Source: Moringa oleifera (Eukaryota > Streptophyta > Magnoliopsida > Brassicales > Moringaceae). From it: DNA of 64,000 nt. Each line of letters starts with the position of its first letter. The first letter of the stretch is position 1. This document shows, in pieces, positions 1 through 12,144 of this stretch. The position numbers were made by a program, and so were the translations under genes. The notes beneath the pieces are model-generated. The model searched no databases, had not been told where the DNA came from, and saw only the letters and a list, made by a program, of their open reading frames with translations. The stretch spans positions 682,001-746,000 of the forward strand of contig JAJFZO010000446.1 of the NCBI GenBank assembly GCA_021397835.1. Direction: 5' to 3'.

Positions 1-165
1 CGGAGTTAAATTTTCATTTAAGACTCTTTATAGGGGAGGAGTTTGGAGTTTCCTTACTTAGTGGGTGTTCACAAGCTATGCACGCTCCCCCCCGCCCCCG
101 TCAACCCTCATGGGCAGGCATTACATATAAAAAACTCGATGCACATGGCATGAGTGTAAGGCCCA
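1..165. repeat. Fragment of complex tandem repeat S, cut off by CACTA element A
   Basis: The block reading 'catttaagactcttta…gggaggag' followed by a C-rich run and 'catggcatgagtgtaaggccca' is the same block that recurs at about 16090, 16806, 17712, 21425, 22256, 23154 and 23868. In those copies it continues into a segment beginning 'gcgtgctg', but here it stops at 165, where a CACTA-like terminus begins. The window's left edge is therefore part of the same array seen at 14890-24620. Confidence 0.8.
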
Positions 166-540
166 CACCATAAGAAAACAAGCCTTTTATAACGAGCATT
201 GCCCGTCATAAAAATCTTTTTATGACCCTCAAGAAACCATCATTGTAAGTGATGGCATAAAAACTTTATGACGGTCCAAACTATCATCATAAATTCATGA
301 TGATTTTGGATCCTCATAAAAAGGTTATAATATTAATAACGATCTATAATGGATCGTCATAAATAACTTATGAGGGTCCATGATGGACGGTCATAAAAAG
401 CCTCACTTATTCATGATGGTCTTTGTGACCATCATAAAAAATCGATACTTTTTCATGACAGCTTTATGACCTTATAAAAACTCTCCCTTTATTCATGACG
501 GTCTTCGTGACTGTCATAATTATATTTTTATTATATTTTT
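166..540. repeat. Subterminal inverted motifs of element A
   Basis: Words of the form TTTATGACGGTC and their inverse (GACCnTCATAAA) alternate many times between 180 and 530, for example around 235, 270, 295, 350, 385, 420 and 505. Dense short inverted motifs next to the terminus are typical of CACTA elements, where the TNPA-type protein binds. The motif differs from the TAGCGAC motif of elements B and E, so A belongs to another subfamily. Confidence 0.75.
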
Positions 541-1500
541 TGTTAATAATTAAAAAAATTATTTTTTATAATTTTAGTTAATTAATTGATATTTATAGTT
601 TGTTTTTGCAATTATAATAGTCAAATAATACAAATAACATCAAATAACAAAAATTACATAAATTCATGAGTAAAACTATTATTATTTTACAAAATATAAT
701 AATATAAATATCAAAAATAAATAAAATATCTATAAATTAAATTACACAAATATGTCATATGCACTACTCTATTCTGCCATTACATAAAAAATGCCCACTG
801 AACTAATGATGTATCACTCTTGCAGTAGTTATGGAAATGACACATTATTAGATCATCTCTATTAAATATATGAGTAATTTACATATTAAATTAAATAAAT
901 AACCAATTGTAATAAAGCTTGAAAATCAAACATAATAAAAGGTTGGGAATATATCTAGATGTCAAAAGTCTAACTTCTTGCAACTCATATATAAGGTATA
1001 TATTAATCATATATATTGTACAATTTTCTATTCTAGCTCCTTACATCTAGATGTCAAAAGTGTAACTTCTTGTAATGCAACACTGAATGTGAAAATTAAC
1101 TGATCATGAACATGTTTATTATTTCACATGCATGTTTGAGTACTTCTACTTGTTTTTTGTTCCACCAACTTTTTGAAGATGATCTTTATATAATTTTATC
1201 ATCTTCCCTTGGTAAAGGGCTCAATGAACAGAAATGATATGCGCTTCAATGAATAAAATTGGCAGATGGATTAATAAATGGAATTAGTCCATCATACTTG
1301 AACTTAACTAAGCCAAACGACACACAATTAAGATACAATCATTAATGAGCCAATAAGGATTACATACCTAGCTACGATAGTAAGTGTTATACATGCATAG
1401 CCCATTTACCATGTACTTCATCAATTTATTCATTACTATATGTATCCTTACCATTGAACTTTAAAATTAAAACACAAAAGAAGACAACATATTCAATTTA
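541..1500. other. 3' non-coding part of element A
   Basis: This is a very AT-rich stretch between the subterminal motifs and the Ulp1-like relic. I see no reading frame or repeat that I can support. It contains a local direct repeat of 'atctagatgtcaaaagt' followed by 'aacttcttg' at about 954 and 1047. Confidence 0.5.
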
Positions 1501-2500
1501 ATATCATTTATGAATACGAAACATTTAATATGTAAATAAAATAAACAATATGACCTTCTCACAAAAAAATTTTGGCTTTTCAATTATCTCATTTATAAAT
1601 CGGAGCACATAATATCTGCATTCTATACCATCTATTTGAATCAGTGTCTTTATATAGAAATATAATCATTAATACATATCATTTTTAGTCTTATTAATAA
1701 TGCAAAAAGAAAATGAACTCACTTGAATTTGTTGCCATGTAATATTTGATCTCACACGAAACATATATCAACAACCAATAAACATTTGAAAACATGTAGT
1801 ATTTAGAATTAATAACGAAACCAACAAACAAAAGCCATAAAGTAAAACTTATACTTACATGGTCATGATTTTTTTTAAGATTAGGTCCTACTTCATAATG
1901 CGCACAGAGAATCCAAATGATATACTATTCGTGTTGCCATATCAATTATCACTAATACCCAATGAAATCTATTCGTAATAAGAAAAGCAAAAGATGATAA
2001 ATAGCCAAATAAGATATGTTTGGTAAAGCAATTAGGGTAGAAAATTCTTACTTTGGATTCCAAAGCAAGAAAAGAATTTGGTTTGAATGTGCTTTTTCTA
2101 ACTACTTTGTAATATGTCGTTCTCTATCTTTTAACCTTTTTCATTGTTTAATCCACTAGAGAGTGAGACAATCACAAGATTAATGAAGCTAAATTGTTTC
2201 AACTTTTTCATATCCTTCAATTTAGCATGTAGATATCTAAAAGTAGACAAAATGAAAATTAAATCATGCAAACATGGACATTAAAATAAACTAACATTGA
2301 AATCCTTTGTCTCACCTAATATACAGACAAATGCTAGTTCCTCCTAGTTCTTTTTTATCAATTATAATAGAGCAATCTTTTGAGCCAAAATAGTAATAAA
2401 ATGGACAGCAAAAAATATCATCACCAAATCTTGCTTTAACTTCATTTCATATATTAACCATTAATGGATAAGCTGCTTTTGCGAACTGCTCTAGAGTTTG
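1500..2500 (-). pseudogene. Ulp1-like (C48) cysteine protease domain relic of element A
   Basis: Translating the minus strand gives RFHWVLVIIDMATRIVYHLD at about 1980-1920. This matches the His and Asp part of Ulp1/SENP-type C48 peptidases (HW…V.D…..V.. LDS). Further downstream, at about 1645-1570, is DGIECRYYVLRFINEII, matching the catalytic-Cys block (usually CGYYVMRFM), with Cys kept but the following Gly changed to Arg. About 230 bp upstream of the HW block, FSFINL resembles the region preceding it in CACTA-encoded Ulp1 proteins. The blocks are separated by stops, intron-like AT-rich DNA and frame changes, so no functional protein is expected. The role of such CACTA-borne proteases is not established; the family normally cleaves SUMO-like conjugates. 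Confidence 0.7.
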
Positions 2501-3049
2501 CTTAGAAATGGATCACACTTCTTTACTGATTTTGTTTTTCTTTGTCTCTAAACATATGACAATAAAAAATTTTAAGAATCAAATAATTTTTAACATAAAA
2601 AGAAACAAAGATAAAATGCTAGTACTAAAATTGCCTGACACCTCCTTAACAATATGAGTAAAAACAAATTTGTTAGGCTAACTTACATGATGGCCTAATC
2701 CATTTTTAATAAATATAAGAAATTCATTCCTATTTTCAATAGGCAGTCGAGCATCTTGAATCAATATTTGATTAATGAAAACCATAAAATTAGCACATGA
2801 ATCATCAATAATAATGCCTATTGCAACAATATCTTCTACTATATCCACTATTAATTTACATACAACACCATATTCATAAAAAAAATTACATTATTAATTG
2901 TAAATAATAGTGAAAACATATGTCTACAGTATTAAATAAATAAGTACCTTAATCTTCAAATCTTCATTAGAAACATCGCAAGAATCCTTCATAGGCACTA
3001 GTGAATCGAATATTTGTATCTTATTGGAGCTATAACGTTCAGGTTGCGC

Positions 3050-3919
3050 AACACATGAATGTGCATTTGTGCTTCCTTAAGTCAATAACAATTGCTTTTG
3101 CTCTACCTCAACTAAGCAAGCTTCTAGATATGCTACCTTGTTAGGAGTGGAAAAAAAAGACCGAAGAAGTGACAAACTTTCCAACTCCTTTAACTCGACC
3201 ACTATGCTCATTAGTACCAATAGGTTTGCATAAAATGTCATCACTGCTTAAGAATGTAATGGTACCACCTTTTAACTGCTCTATTTACTCATCCTACAAT
3301 AATCCATGTCAGATTAAGTATAAATTACGTAAATATTAATTGTCTAGGTTTATAGACTATTATTCATGACTTACATAAAATGAGCAGCAAATGCTGCAAC
3401 TTAACTTTAAGTGCCTCAAGAAAACAAGCAGGGAAGAAAAAGACAGAATACTTTCTGTTTGGGTATGGTTGTTCATAAGCCAATAAAAAGTGGCATTCCA
3501 ACTGGTTAGACTATACTACCTTACTGCCTGAAAAATATAAACAGTATAGCAATCTTATGCATTTTACGCTTTCATATTTTCCTTCATGCCAAACACACAA
3601 AGAATGTTTTCAATACTACCTTAGTGCATAAAAAATACAAACAATATAGTAATCTTATGCATTTTAACCCTTAATATTTTCCTTCATGCCAAATACACAG
3701 AAAGTTTTCAACATTATCTCACTACCTAAAAGATATAAACAGTATAGTCATAGTATGCATTTACCCTTTCATATTTTCCTTCATGCCAAGTACATGCAGA
3801 GCACCATATGTTACGCCTTTTGAATTAAGCTGTACTACCTCATTTATCTCCAAATTCTTCTGGTTCAACAACTTTGTTGGTCCTCTAGATTTTGTAAGCG
3901 ACAATAACTTCTTAGTCAT
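3050..3919 (-). pseudogene. Transposase_24-like (Ptta/En/Spm) gene relic of element A
   Basis: A minus-strand ATG at 3919 opens MTKKLLSLTKSRGPTKLLNQ, whose RGPTK block is typical of the N-terminus of plant CACTA 'Transposase_24' proteins. The block GTNEHSGRVKGVGKFVT at about 3225-3170 matches the conserved (T)PEH.GRVRGVG.FVTP segment of the same family, just upstream of its coiled-coil tail. The part between (about 3700-3310) is stop-ridden and includes near-duplicate stretches at about 3530-3790. This protein would be the DNA-binding partner (TNPA-like) that works with TNP2 on the element ends. It is followed by the Ulp1-like domain, and the two may once have been exons of one gene. Confidence 0.65.
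3527..3795. repeat. Three degenerate direct repeats of about 90-110 bp
   Basis: The sequence 'actacctta…aaatataaacagtatag…tatgcatttt…cctttcatattttccttcatgccaa…aca' recurs at about 3520, 3617 and 3717 with roughly 15% divergence. The repeats fall inside an intron-like portion of the Transposase_24-like relic of element A. Confidence 0.7.
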
Positions 3920-4064
3920 ATCTACAATCCTATAAACACAAAAATATAATCCAAAAAATAGTTAGAACATAATTCATTATATGATACTAACTTTTGCAAT
4001 AAAATAATGCTACTATAAAAGAAGAAAGAAAACAATCAAACCTTTTTGCCATCAGTTATTAAGT

Positions 4065-5912
4065 TTACTTGTAGGCTTCATCCATTCAAGTTTCATCACA
4101 ATTGGGTTGTATATAATTAACATCATCCTTATTGATCTCATCATTTAAATCGACTTCAAGTGTGTTATCAACAATAAAATCATATTCTTCTATGTTGTCA
4201 ACATCATTAATTTTCTCATTATGTTTATAGTCTTTTTTGGGAAGTTGAACAAATAATGGACAATCTTAGATCTAGTTAGTCAGGGACATAAAAGATCTGT
4301 TTAGCTTGAGAAGCAAAAATGAAACAATCAGATTTATGGCCATATCGTTTAAGATCAACCAATATGTGACCAACATCATCTAGTTTAATCCCACCATTAT
4401 TGTTAACCCAATCACATTTCAACAATGCTATTTTGAACATGTGGTAATCAAGCTTGCATATCTTCTTGATAACACCATAGAATGACAATTGTCCAATTAT
4501 TGGATTCTTGTCCTTAGCACTTGAAATTTGCATTGTTATTGCAACTACAGTGACTCCACTATTTTGTGTGACTCGATTATTGTCACATTTCCACGTATGG
4601 AAGCGATAGCCATCTACATCATATCCAGCATATTTTATAACTTCAAGTTAAGGTCCATGTGCTATCCATTTCACCAAAAAAGAAGGTGTATTTTGCCTTT
4701 GTATTTCAGATGCAACCTATTGATAAAGGTTCAATCAAATAGATTTTAGTATTAAATAAATTAAAGAGATATGGTCATGTTAAAGAAACAAGTATGTACC
4801 TTTTCTCAAAACCAAGAAATAAAGGTTTGAGTATGCTTATGTTATAATCATTTGGATTGTTTTGGTAGTATTAACATCATTTTCATCTCATACATAACCA
4901 TGGTGGTAGATTATATGTTACCATTACCACTGGCTAACAACTATATGCACTGTTAAGAGAATTATGTGGATTTATTCCATTATCAGAAATAGTGAATCAA
5001 AGATTTTTGTGTTCTGATGCAAAACTTGGCCACTAAAAGTCTACTAACTTCTAAGCAGGTGAATCAGTAAGATGTCTTAGTTTCCCATCTACTTCCCTTT
5101 TGTTAGCATGCCAAGTTAAATCTTGTGCAATTTGTAGTGATTGAAACATTTATTTGAACCATGGAATAAAGTACCATAATACTTTGGTGGGATTCCCTTT
5201 CATTCACTTTTTTTTCTTATTATTTTCTTTCCATCTCAATAGTCCATGAGTAAGACAAGATGATAAATCCTCATTCTTATTTCTATAGAGTATACAATCA
5301 TTTGGGCAAGCATGTATTTTCTTGTAATCTAAACCCAATGCATTCATTTTTATTTTCTTTTTGCTTCATACATCAATGAAGGAATTTCATTTCCAACAGG
5401 AAATATATTAGACAAACAACCTAACAAATCAGGAAAAACTATTGCCTAAGCACCATACTTTCCTTTCATATTATATAATCTCATCAATGCAAACAACTTA
5501 GTATATTTCATATTACTTGAATATAAAGGCTTTTCTACATCATCTAGTAAGTTTTGAAATAATTTAGGATCATCTTGATAATATTCAAATGCATTATTAA
5601 CCATGCCTATTGTATTGCCAATATGATCATTCTTGTAAGCTTCATCAAACACCGGTTTTTTACTTGTGCTAGATCTAATAAAACACTCTTCTTCATGCCA
5701 AATCCATCTCTTATACCTTTGATCAATCCCTTTACTAAATAAATGATACTTTACTTCTTCAACACTTACCAATGTCAAATTAGTACATAATTGACAAGGA
5801 CCTTTAATGAATGTAGGATCTTCACAATTAAAATAGCAAAGGCAAAAAATTTATCCATGCCATCAAAAAATTTCTTAGATAATCAATTCAAGTGCATCCA
5901 AGATTTATCCAT
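4065..5912 (-). pseudogene. TNP2-type transposase (Transposase_21) relic of element A, internally deleted
   Basis: The minus-strand ATG at 5912 opens MDKSWMH followed by FFDGMDKFFAFA, the N-terminal transposase-associated domain. It continues through VEEVKYHLFSKGIDQRYKRW (about 5775-5715) to YNLPPWLCM (about 4910-4885), which is part of the TNP2 core. The frame then jumps directly to YAGYDVDGYRFHTWKC (about 4650-4600) and SAKDKNPI…FIFASQAKQIFYVPD (4533-4276), a DUF4216 domain, and an acidic tail ending near 4065. The second half of the TNP2 core and the DUF4218 region are missing (junction about 4790-4740). There are many in-frame stops. It would have catalysed cut-and-paste excision of the element; in this state it cannot. 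Confidence 0.8.
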
Positions 5913-6050
5913 ATTCTATCCTATGATGATTCCAAACAAAAGAAAACTCACTCATTACATATGCTTATTATGTATGTATGTATTACCTAGTAAACTTTCT
6001 TATGTCTATTGGTTATGTATTATATATCTAGTAAAAGGAGAAAAGAAGGA

Positions 6051-9000
6051 ATTGTAACACCTCCAACAATATACCAAGATAGTCGCTTTAATTTGCATCA
6101 CAGTTGGACCCTTTAATGCAAACTTCACTATTCAATGTTGATCTATCCGAATCGTGTCTTTTAATGTAAAAGTTGTACCCATTGACATAGTGTCCTAGAT
6201 ATGACTTCACAAATCGTAAAGTACCTTTAAGAACATCATTGATAAAGTTGTTATTAACAAAGTTTAATGGGTCATGTGCCTGTAAATATTAAAAATTGAT
6301 AATTTGACTATATTTATAAAAATATAATTAATAATTCAAAAGTGTAAATTTTAAGTATGCATATACAAATTGAATCAATTTGAAAATTAAAGCTCTAGAT
6401 GAGTGTCAACCTCACGATCAGTTATGCGTGAACATTGTTTATGCAATTGAGAAATATAAATCTTGTAAAACATTAGTTTTAAAAGGATGATCATCAGTAA
6501 GGAAGATTTTTGTTTGCAATTATCTAAGTCAATTGCTATGATTGAGGGATGAGAAACTTACTCTATGAACGGTTTGACCTCTTGACAGTTTAACAAAACA
6601 TATGTATAAGTGCCTTGATATTCTTCTTTTGTCAAATATCTAGATTTTTCCTTTCTAAATACCCCATTGGGATGTTTGAAAATCGATAGATTTTCTTCAT
6701 GCTCTTTTGAATTTTAATGACCACCATCGTTTCGTGGCATTCTTCGATTTCGTGTGTTGACATGTTGCTCGAAGTAGTGCAAACAAAAACGGTGATGCTT
6801 TTTTAACCAATTGTACATTGCATATCGACCCTTCTACTTTTGCTTTATTTTTAACATTTTTTTTCAACTCTCATAAGTACCTAAAATGACAATTGAAGAT
6901 GATCAAATTATTAAGTGATTTAAATAATGATCACATAACTAATTGATTGAAATAAATGATTAACTAAGTGATTGAAATAAATTATCAAGTAACTAAGTGA
7001 TTGAAATAAATGATCAAATAACTAAGTGATTGAAATGACAAATTAATTATATAAAATTATTAATACCTTTGAAATGGATACATCCATCGATACTACACTG
7101 GGTCAGCTATCTTTGCTTCATAGGCCAAGTGCATCGGAAGATGTTCCATTAAGTTAAAGAAGCTTAGGGAGAATATACCCTCAAATTTACATAAAATTAT
7201 AGGGATTTCATTCTCAAGTTGTCTCATATTTTCAACTCAAATGGTTGTTAATGTATGTTCTTCAAAGAAAATACGCAACTCTATCAGTGCCTGCCATACA
7301 TTAGTTGGTAACAACTCATGAAATGTGATGGGTAGTAATCGGTGTATAAAAACATGATAGTCAGAACTTTTCATCCCAAGCAGCTTATGTTTCCTTATAT
7401 CCACACACCTTGCCATGTTTGATGCATATCCATCAAGAAATCTTAGATTTTTCACAAACTTACACAGTGTTTATCTACTTACTTTCTCAAGGGTGTAACA
7501 AGCTTTAGGGTATTTCCCAATTACTGCATTCCTTGCTAACTCAAGGCATTTACAAAATATTTTCAAGTCTTCCCTCGACCTTGATTTTTTCTTTGTCTTC
7601 CCTCCCATATTCATGATTATGTTAAATACGTTATCAAAAAAATTTTTCTCCATGTGCATGACATCAACGTTGTGTCATGTTAAGTTGATGCACTAATAAG
7701 ATAGATCCTAAAATATGCTTCATTTCCTTCAGCCCCATATCTTCCAAATAAGATCATTTGTCTGTTCATATTTAACTTTTATAACCTCCCATAGTCCTAA
7801 CTGATCAATTTCATGCAGTAATTCATACCTACATTTAATAGGAAGAGTTACCCTTTTCACTATTTTATTTCTAATGAACGCAGCTTTATTCTTTCAAAAT
7901 GGACGATCTTCCAATAAGAACTTACGATGATTATCAAACCAAGACTGCTTACGCTTGTTGGGAAGGGTAAGCATATTTGAATTCTCTCTATAATAAGGAC
8001 AAACAAGTCTTCCTAAAGTACTTCAACTAGACAACATTAGATAGGCAAGGAAGTCATTAACAGTCCATATTAAAGCAACTTTCATGATGAAATTTTGTTT
8101 GCAAGAGATATCATATATGGACACCCCAACCTCCCATAACATTTATAACTCCACTATCAAAGGCTATAGGTAGACATTTAATCTATCTTTCAGATTAACC
8201 AGTCCAAGAATGATCACAGTTAGAAAAATGTGCTCCTTTTTCAGGCACATCCAAAGGGGTAAGTCAAAAGGTGTGACTATCACTGGCCATGAAGAATATT
8301 ATTGTCCTAACTAATCGAATGGTTAAAATCCATTACTGCTTAAAGCTATTTTGACATTCCTATGTTCAACAGTAAAATATGGATGTTGAGATTGATTAAA
8401 ATGCATCCAAGCGAGAGAGTAAAGCAATGATGCATGACACCATCTTCAATCTCATGGTTTGCATGCCATCTCATGTTCTTCATCGTGGCTTCTTATGCAT
8501 ATAATCTTTATAAGCTTAGACTGAGAGAAAAATAATACATTTTATTGTGTGGAACAAGTGCTTTTTTGATAAGATCCTCGTTTTCAACTCTTATACTGTG
8601 GATGATCGCAAAACTTACAATAACTTAGTTTACTATCCTCGCCCCAATATAACATTCATCTATTATTACGACAGTGAATCTTTTCAACCGGTAACCCCAT
8701 ACCTTGTAAACATTTCTTTGTATTTGAAAGTTCTCATTCATTACATTATCGACTAGTATTATCTCTTTCATTAATTGAAAAATATCATCATAATACCTTT
8801 CAGAAATATGACGTTCTGACTTTGTGTTCAACATTCCAGCACCAACAGATAGTTTTGAATGATTTTTGACATCCAAGCCATAACTCTTGATTAGTAGCAA
8901 TCAACATATCGTAAAAATATTAAGCATCTAGATTAGGGGATTCTTCCATGTGTTCTGGATTAAATTTTGGACCAATCCCACCTATTACTATTGTTTGGTA

Positions 9001-9339
9001 CATATTGGTATATTCATGCACAATAGCAGATCCTTCTCCGACATAATGTTCAGTTGCCTTATAATTAAAATATTCATCATTTTCCCCATGACAATTCCAA
9101 ACATAATATTTTGTCTCAAAACTGTACTTAGTCAAATGATATCAAATCATATCAACAGTCTTATATCAAGGGTTTTGATACTTTTTTCGATTACATAGAC
9201 ATCTTATCATATCTCCATCCATCAACGCCCGTTGACTATAAGCAAATTGAATAAACTATTCCATTCCATCCAAAAATTCCTTATTTAGTAATCCACCTAT
9301 AAGCCTGAAGTACATCCACTAATGATCTAATCTATTCAT
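6051..9339 (-). pseudogene. TNP2-type transposase relic of element B
   Basis: The minus-strand ATG at 9339 opens MNRLDH then a stop, then WMYFRLIGGLLNKEFLDGM. This aligns residue by residue with the N-terminus of the TNP2 gene of element E at 55892. Further matches are the zinc-ligand-rich N-terminal domain (9200-9060), ETKYYVWNCHGENDEYFNYK, the DUF4218-like part LRFLDGYASNMARCVDIRK… (7455-7237) and the DUF4216 start at about 6280-6051, where HDPLNFVN… is recognisable. Stops and frameshifts are scattered throughout. The coding region ends abruptly at about 6050, inside DUF4216, at the junction with element A. Confidence 0.85.
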
Positions 9340-10914
9340 GTTTATTCGATTACTTTTAAACTAGTTCCCAATAACTTGCTTCTTGAAATTTTCAATAACT
9401 TGGGAACTTATTATCAAGGAAACATCTAAAAGCATGAATAATTTCATAGGCACAAGTTAAATTACTAGACAAAATTATCATTAAACAAATTTTGAGGATA
9501 CGTAAAAAATGCATGAGTTACAGTACATAATGTTTAAAGTTTTATGCATGCCGCCCAGACTTCAAAGGTAACTACACCATTCAGAAATATATACTCATGT
9601 GATGTAAAGATTTTGGTAGTGTTTCCCTAAAGTTCTTCAAGTACATAACATGTATAAATATGGGTGGGTGTTTTAATCGAAATATATACTCATATCTATT
9701 AGTACGTACTCGAAGAACAATGGAGATACTGCAGAAAATTTTATACCAAATAAAATAAATAATAATCTACACATGCATGTGCCGCAAATAAATGTTATAT
9801 TTCTAAATTGTCTAATGTGGACAATTTAAGAATTATTATTGAACAATTTACTTCGATGCACGTTTAAACACGTGAACAACAATAAATGTTCACAAATAAT
9901 TCTCAAACAGTGTACCCAAAGAATACGTCTTAATTACATTTAATAATATTATTTACCAAATATAACATATATAAGCTAAATTTTGTTAACATGTAAAATT
10001 AAAATTTTAAAATTTTAATAAACAAATAATTAATTTAATAGACATAAAAGACAAAATAAATTATTTTAATCAAACTAATTACAATTTAATTAATTAATAA
10101 TCTAACTACTCTATAATATGCTAAACCCATATTTAATAAGATTAATGTAATTCTTATAAAAATCTGTTCAAATTATTTATCTTCAATTACAATTAATCTA
10201 ATTAAACTATTATATGATTAATTTAACAAAAAAAAATTTTTTTAACAAACAAAATTAAGAACTAGAAATTTAATTAAACATGTAACTAATTAAAAATTCA
10301 AAAAAATTTCATTACATTATTTATCACAAATTAATTATAATTTTATTAAATAATTATATATAACTAATTAATATAACAAAACATAAATTTATTAATAAAT
10401 AAAATAAATCAATACAATTAATTAAATAATTAACATCTAAATAATTTAATTTTTCGAAAAATGAAATTAAATAATTTATCAATTTAGTCTTCTTTAGTAG
10501 AGATCAATCAATTTTTTCCTTCCCAAACTCTACCACCACCCATACAAAAGCTTTTACAAAAATCAAAATCTTACCATTCTACAAGAAATCATTCATCAAA
10601 TTCATCAATTTCTTTGTCCTCTGAATACCTTTTAATTCATCAAATTTTTCATTAAATTTTTCATACTTACCTGTAGGAGTTCATTGAATCAATCACTAGC
10701 CCAAAAAAAAAAAGAGATTAGTAAAGAAAGAAAGGCAGGAGTAGAGATAAAAATAAAAAAAAAGGAGTAATAGAGATAAAGAGGGGCTGAATTTGCAAAG
10801 AGATGAAAAGGTAGACTTCCAGAGAAGAGAATAAGAGAAAACAGAGGGAGTGGTGCCACATGGAGAAAAAACATGAAGGCAAAGCCCCAATTTTCTAATT
10901 GTTTAGCAACTATC
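9340..10914 (-). other. AT-rich 5' leader of element B
   Basis: This non-coding stretch lies between the TNP2 start and the GC-rich array. The part at about 9520-9900 matches, inverted, the leader of element E at about 55380-55760 (shared words such as 'attgttcaataataattctt' and 'atttatacatg'). That shows the leader is an element component, not captured host DNA. The part at 9940-10480 is extremely AT-rich. At 10690-10860 there is a purine-rich tract on the plus strand (pyrimidine-rich on the element's sense strand), as is common in plant 5' leaders. Confidence 0.6.
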
Positions 10915-11790
10915 ATAAGTGGCCGTCACTGGCTTGTTGCTTGTGCCATGCAAAATGCATGGCTAGTGACCGCCACTTATGGCGGTTGCTGGCTTACTAT
11001 AAAATGTAGCAAGCCAAAGCTAAAGCCATGGTAGAGGCCAGCGCTGGCCATGGTGTTTGAGGCCAGCTAGCCATTAGAAAGGCTAACGACTATTGTTGGG
11101 TAGTCGTTAGGCAAGAAAAAGTCTAGCAGCTGCCCCAAGGCAATCGTTAGCTAAGGAAATGCCTAGTGAGTAACTTAGGATAGTCATTCGTTAAGGGAAA
11201 GCCTAGCGACTGCCTCTAGGCAGTCACCAGTCAATAGAGAGGCCAGTATTAGCCATGCACGAGGCTAGCACTGGCCATGCATGAGGCCACCAACGCTAGC
11301 CATGGTACTCGAAGCCAGCGATGGCCATGGTGCTAGAGGCCAATTAGCCATTACAGAGGCTAACGACTACCATTGGAAGTCATTAGCCAAAGGAAAGCCC
11401 AGCAATTGCCTCTGGGTAGTCATTGGACAAAGAAGGGGCTAGTGCTAGCCATGCACAAGGCTAGCGTTGGCCATGCTCGAGGCTAGTGCTAGCCATGGTG
11501 CCCAATCAGGAACCATCAACATTGGCTATGGCGCCTGATTGGGGCCAATTAACATTTTTCAAGGAGCCTAGTAGAGGTTGACCAGCGTTGGCCATACGTG
11601 AGGCTAGTGTTGGCCATGCACTAGTTCGGTTGGAGGTGGCCATGGCGTCAGATCGAGATTAGCCAGCGTTAGCCATGCATGGCAGTTGATCAACGTTGGT
11701 TAATGCTGGCGATGCTTAGAGATCATTCGTGGCTGGCTAGCCTTGGCCATAAGGGATTCGCTGGCAATGATTTAATGCCGCAAGCTAGCA
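10915..11790. repeat. GC-rich GGCCATGG / TAGCGACTGCC array of element B
   Basis: About 870 bp of GC-rich DNA lies in an otherwise AT-rich element. It is made of short imperfect units that mix 'gaggccagcgctggccatggt', 'aggctagcgttggccatgc' and 'ctagcgactgcctctaggcagtc'. It occupies the same place (between subterminal region and leader) as the array at 51990-53890 in element E and shares both the CCATGG core and the TAGCGAC core. It is more diverged than the E array, and I do not see a stable higher-order period. Confidence 0.75.
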
Positions 11791-11799
11791 ATCACAAAT

Positions 11800-12144
11800 C
11801 TCTCCTTACAGCAATCACATATTAGTGGTTGCTAGGTTATGATTCATCTTACGATCATTTTTTTGGTGGGCAAGTATGACATGATTTTAGCAAATTTGGT
11901 GATCGACAACTTCGATTGCTAAGAGGTTGTTAATATGCTTAAATCTTAAACATAAAATATTTAAAATTAATTTTAACAATGAATATTTTATCGATCGCCA
12001 AATTTTGTCTTCAATTTGTAGCTAATTGATAGGTAAATAAAAATTTTAATTTTGTAGCAATTGTGTCGACAATCCATCATCAGTTAATGACTGATTTTAT
12101 TTATCACAAATATCTATCACTATTTTTTAGATTTTCTTGTAGTG
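11800..12144 (-). repeat. Terminus and subterminal region of element B
   Basis: The end reads TTTTCTTGTAGTG at 12132-12144, the inverse of CACTACAAGAAAA. Inside it are spaced words of the family's subterminal motif (GATCGCTAA-like and GTCGAC/TAGCAAT forms, e.g. at about 11895, 11915, 11995 and 12050-12065). The same 330-bp block recurs at 13239-13567 because of a tandem duplication. Confidence 0.8.

Larger units (their letters stand above)
166..6050 (-). mobile_element. CACTA (En/Spm) element A, decayed and truncated at its 5' end
   Basis: The left (3') end starts CACCATAAGAAAAC, 11 of 13 bases matching the CACTACAAGAAAA-type terminus seen at 12144. It is followed by about 350 bp of inverted subterminal motifs. 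On the minus strand come remnants of a TNP2 transposase with a DUF4216-like C-terminus (5912-4065), a Transposase_24-like gene (3919-3050) and a Ulp1-like protease domain (about 2500-1500), the usual gene order of plant CACTA elements. No terminus is visible near 6050: homology jumps directly into element B. The middle of TNP2 is deleted. The 3-bp target duplication cannot be tested because the other end is missing. Confidence 0.75.
6051..12144 (-). mobile_element. CACTA element B, same family as element E, lacking its 3' end
   Basis: On the minus strand it begins at 12144 with CACTACAAGAAAATC. It then runs through a subterminal region, a GC-rich CCATGG array (10915-11790), an AT-rich leader and a TNP2 relic (9339-6051). 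It stops inside the DUF4216 domain, abutting element A. The leader at about 9520-9900 is a clear inverted match to 55380-55760 of element E, as is the TNP2 relic. The 3 bp outside the terminus are ATA, and the related uninterrupted site in U at about 18984 reads 'atg' there. B is thus an older relative of E with about half of its 3' side deleted. Confidence 0.85.

Noticed and set aside
10689..10916. 75-codon hydrophobic minus-strand frame as a membrane protein
   Set aside because: It arises from a pyrimidine-rich tract in the leader of element B. A second overlapping frame is equally open, and it is not matched in element E.
166..12144. Reading A and B as one CACTA element bounded by 166 and 12144
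   Set aside because: The outer 3-bp flanks differ (CCA against ATA), the subterminal motifs differ, and two separate TNP2 N-termini (5912 and 9339) are present.
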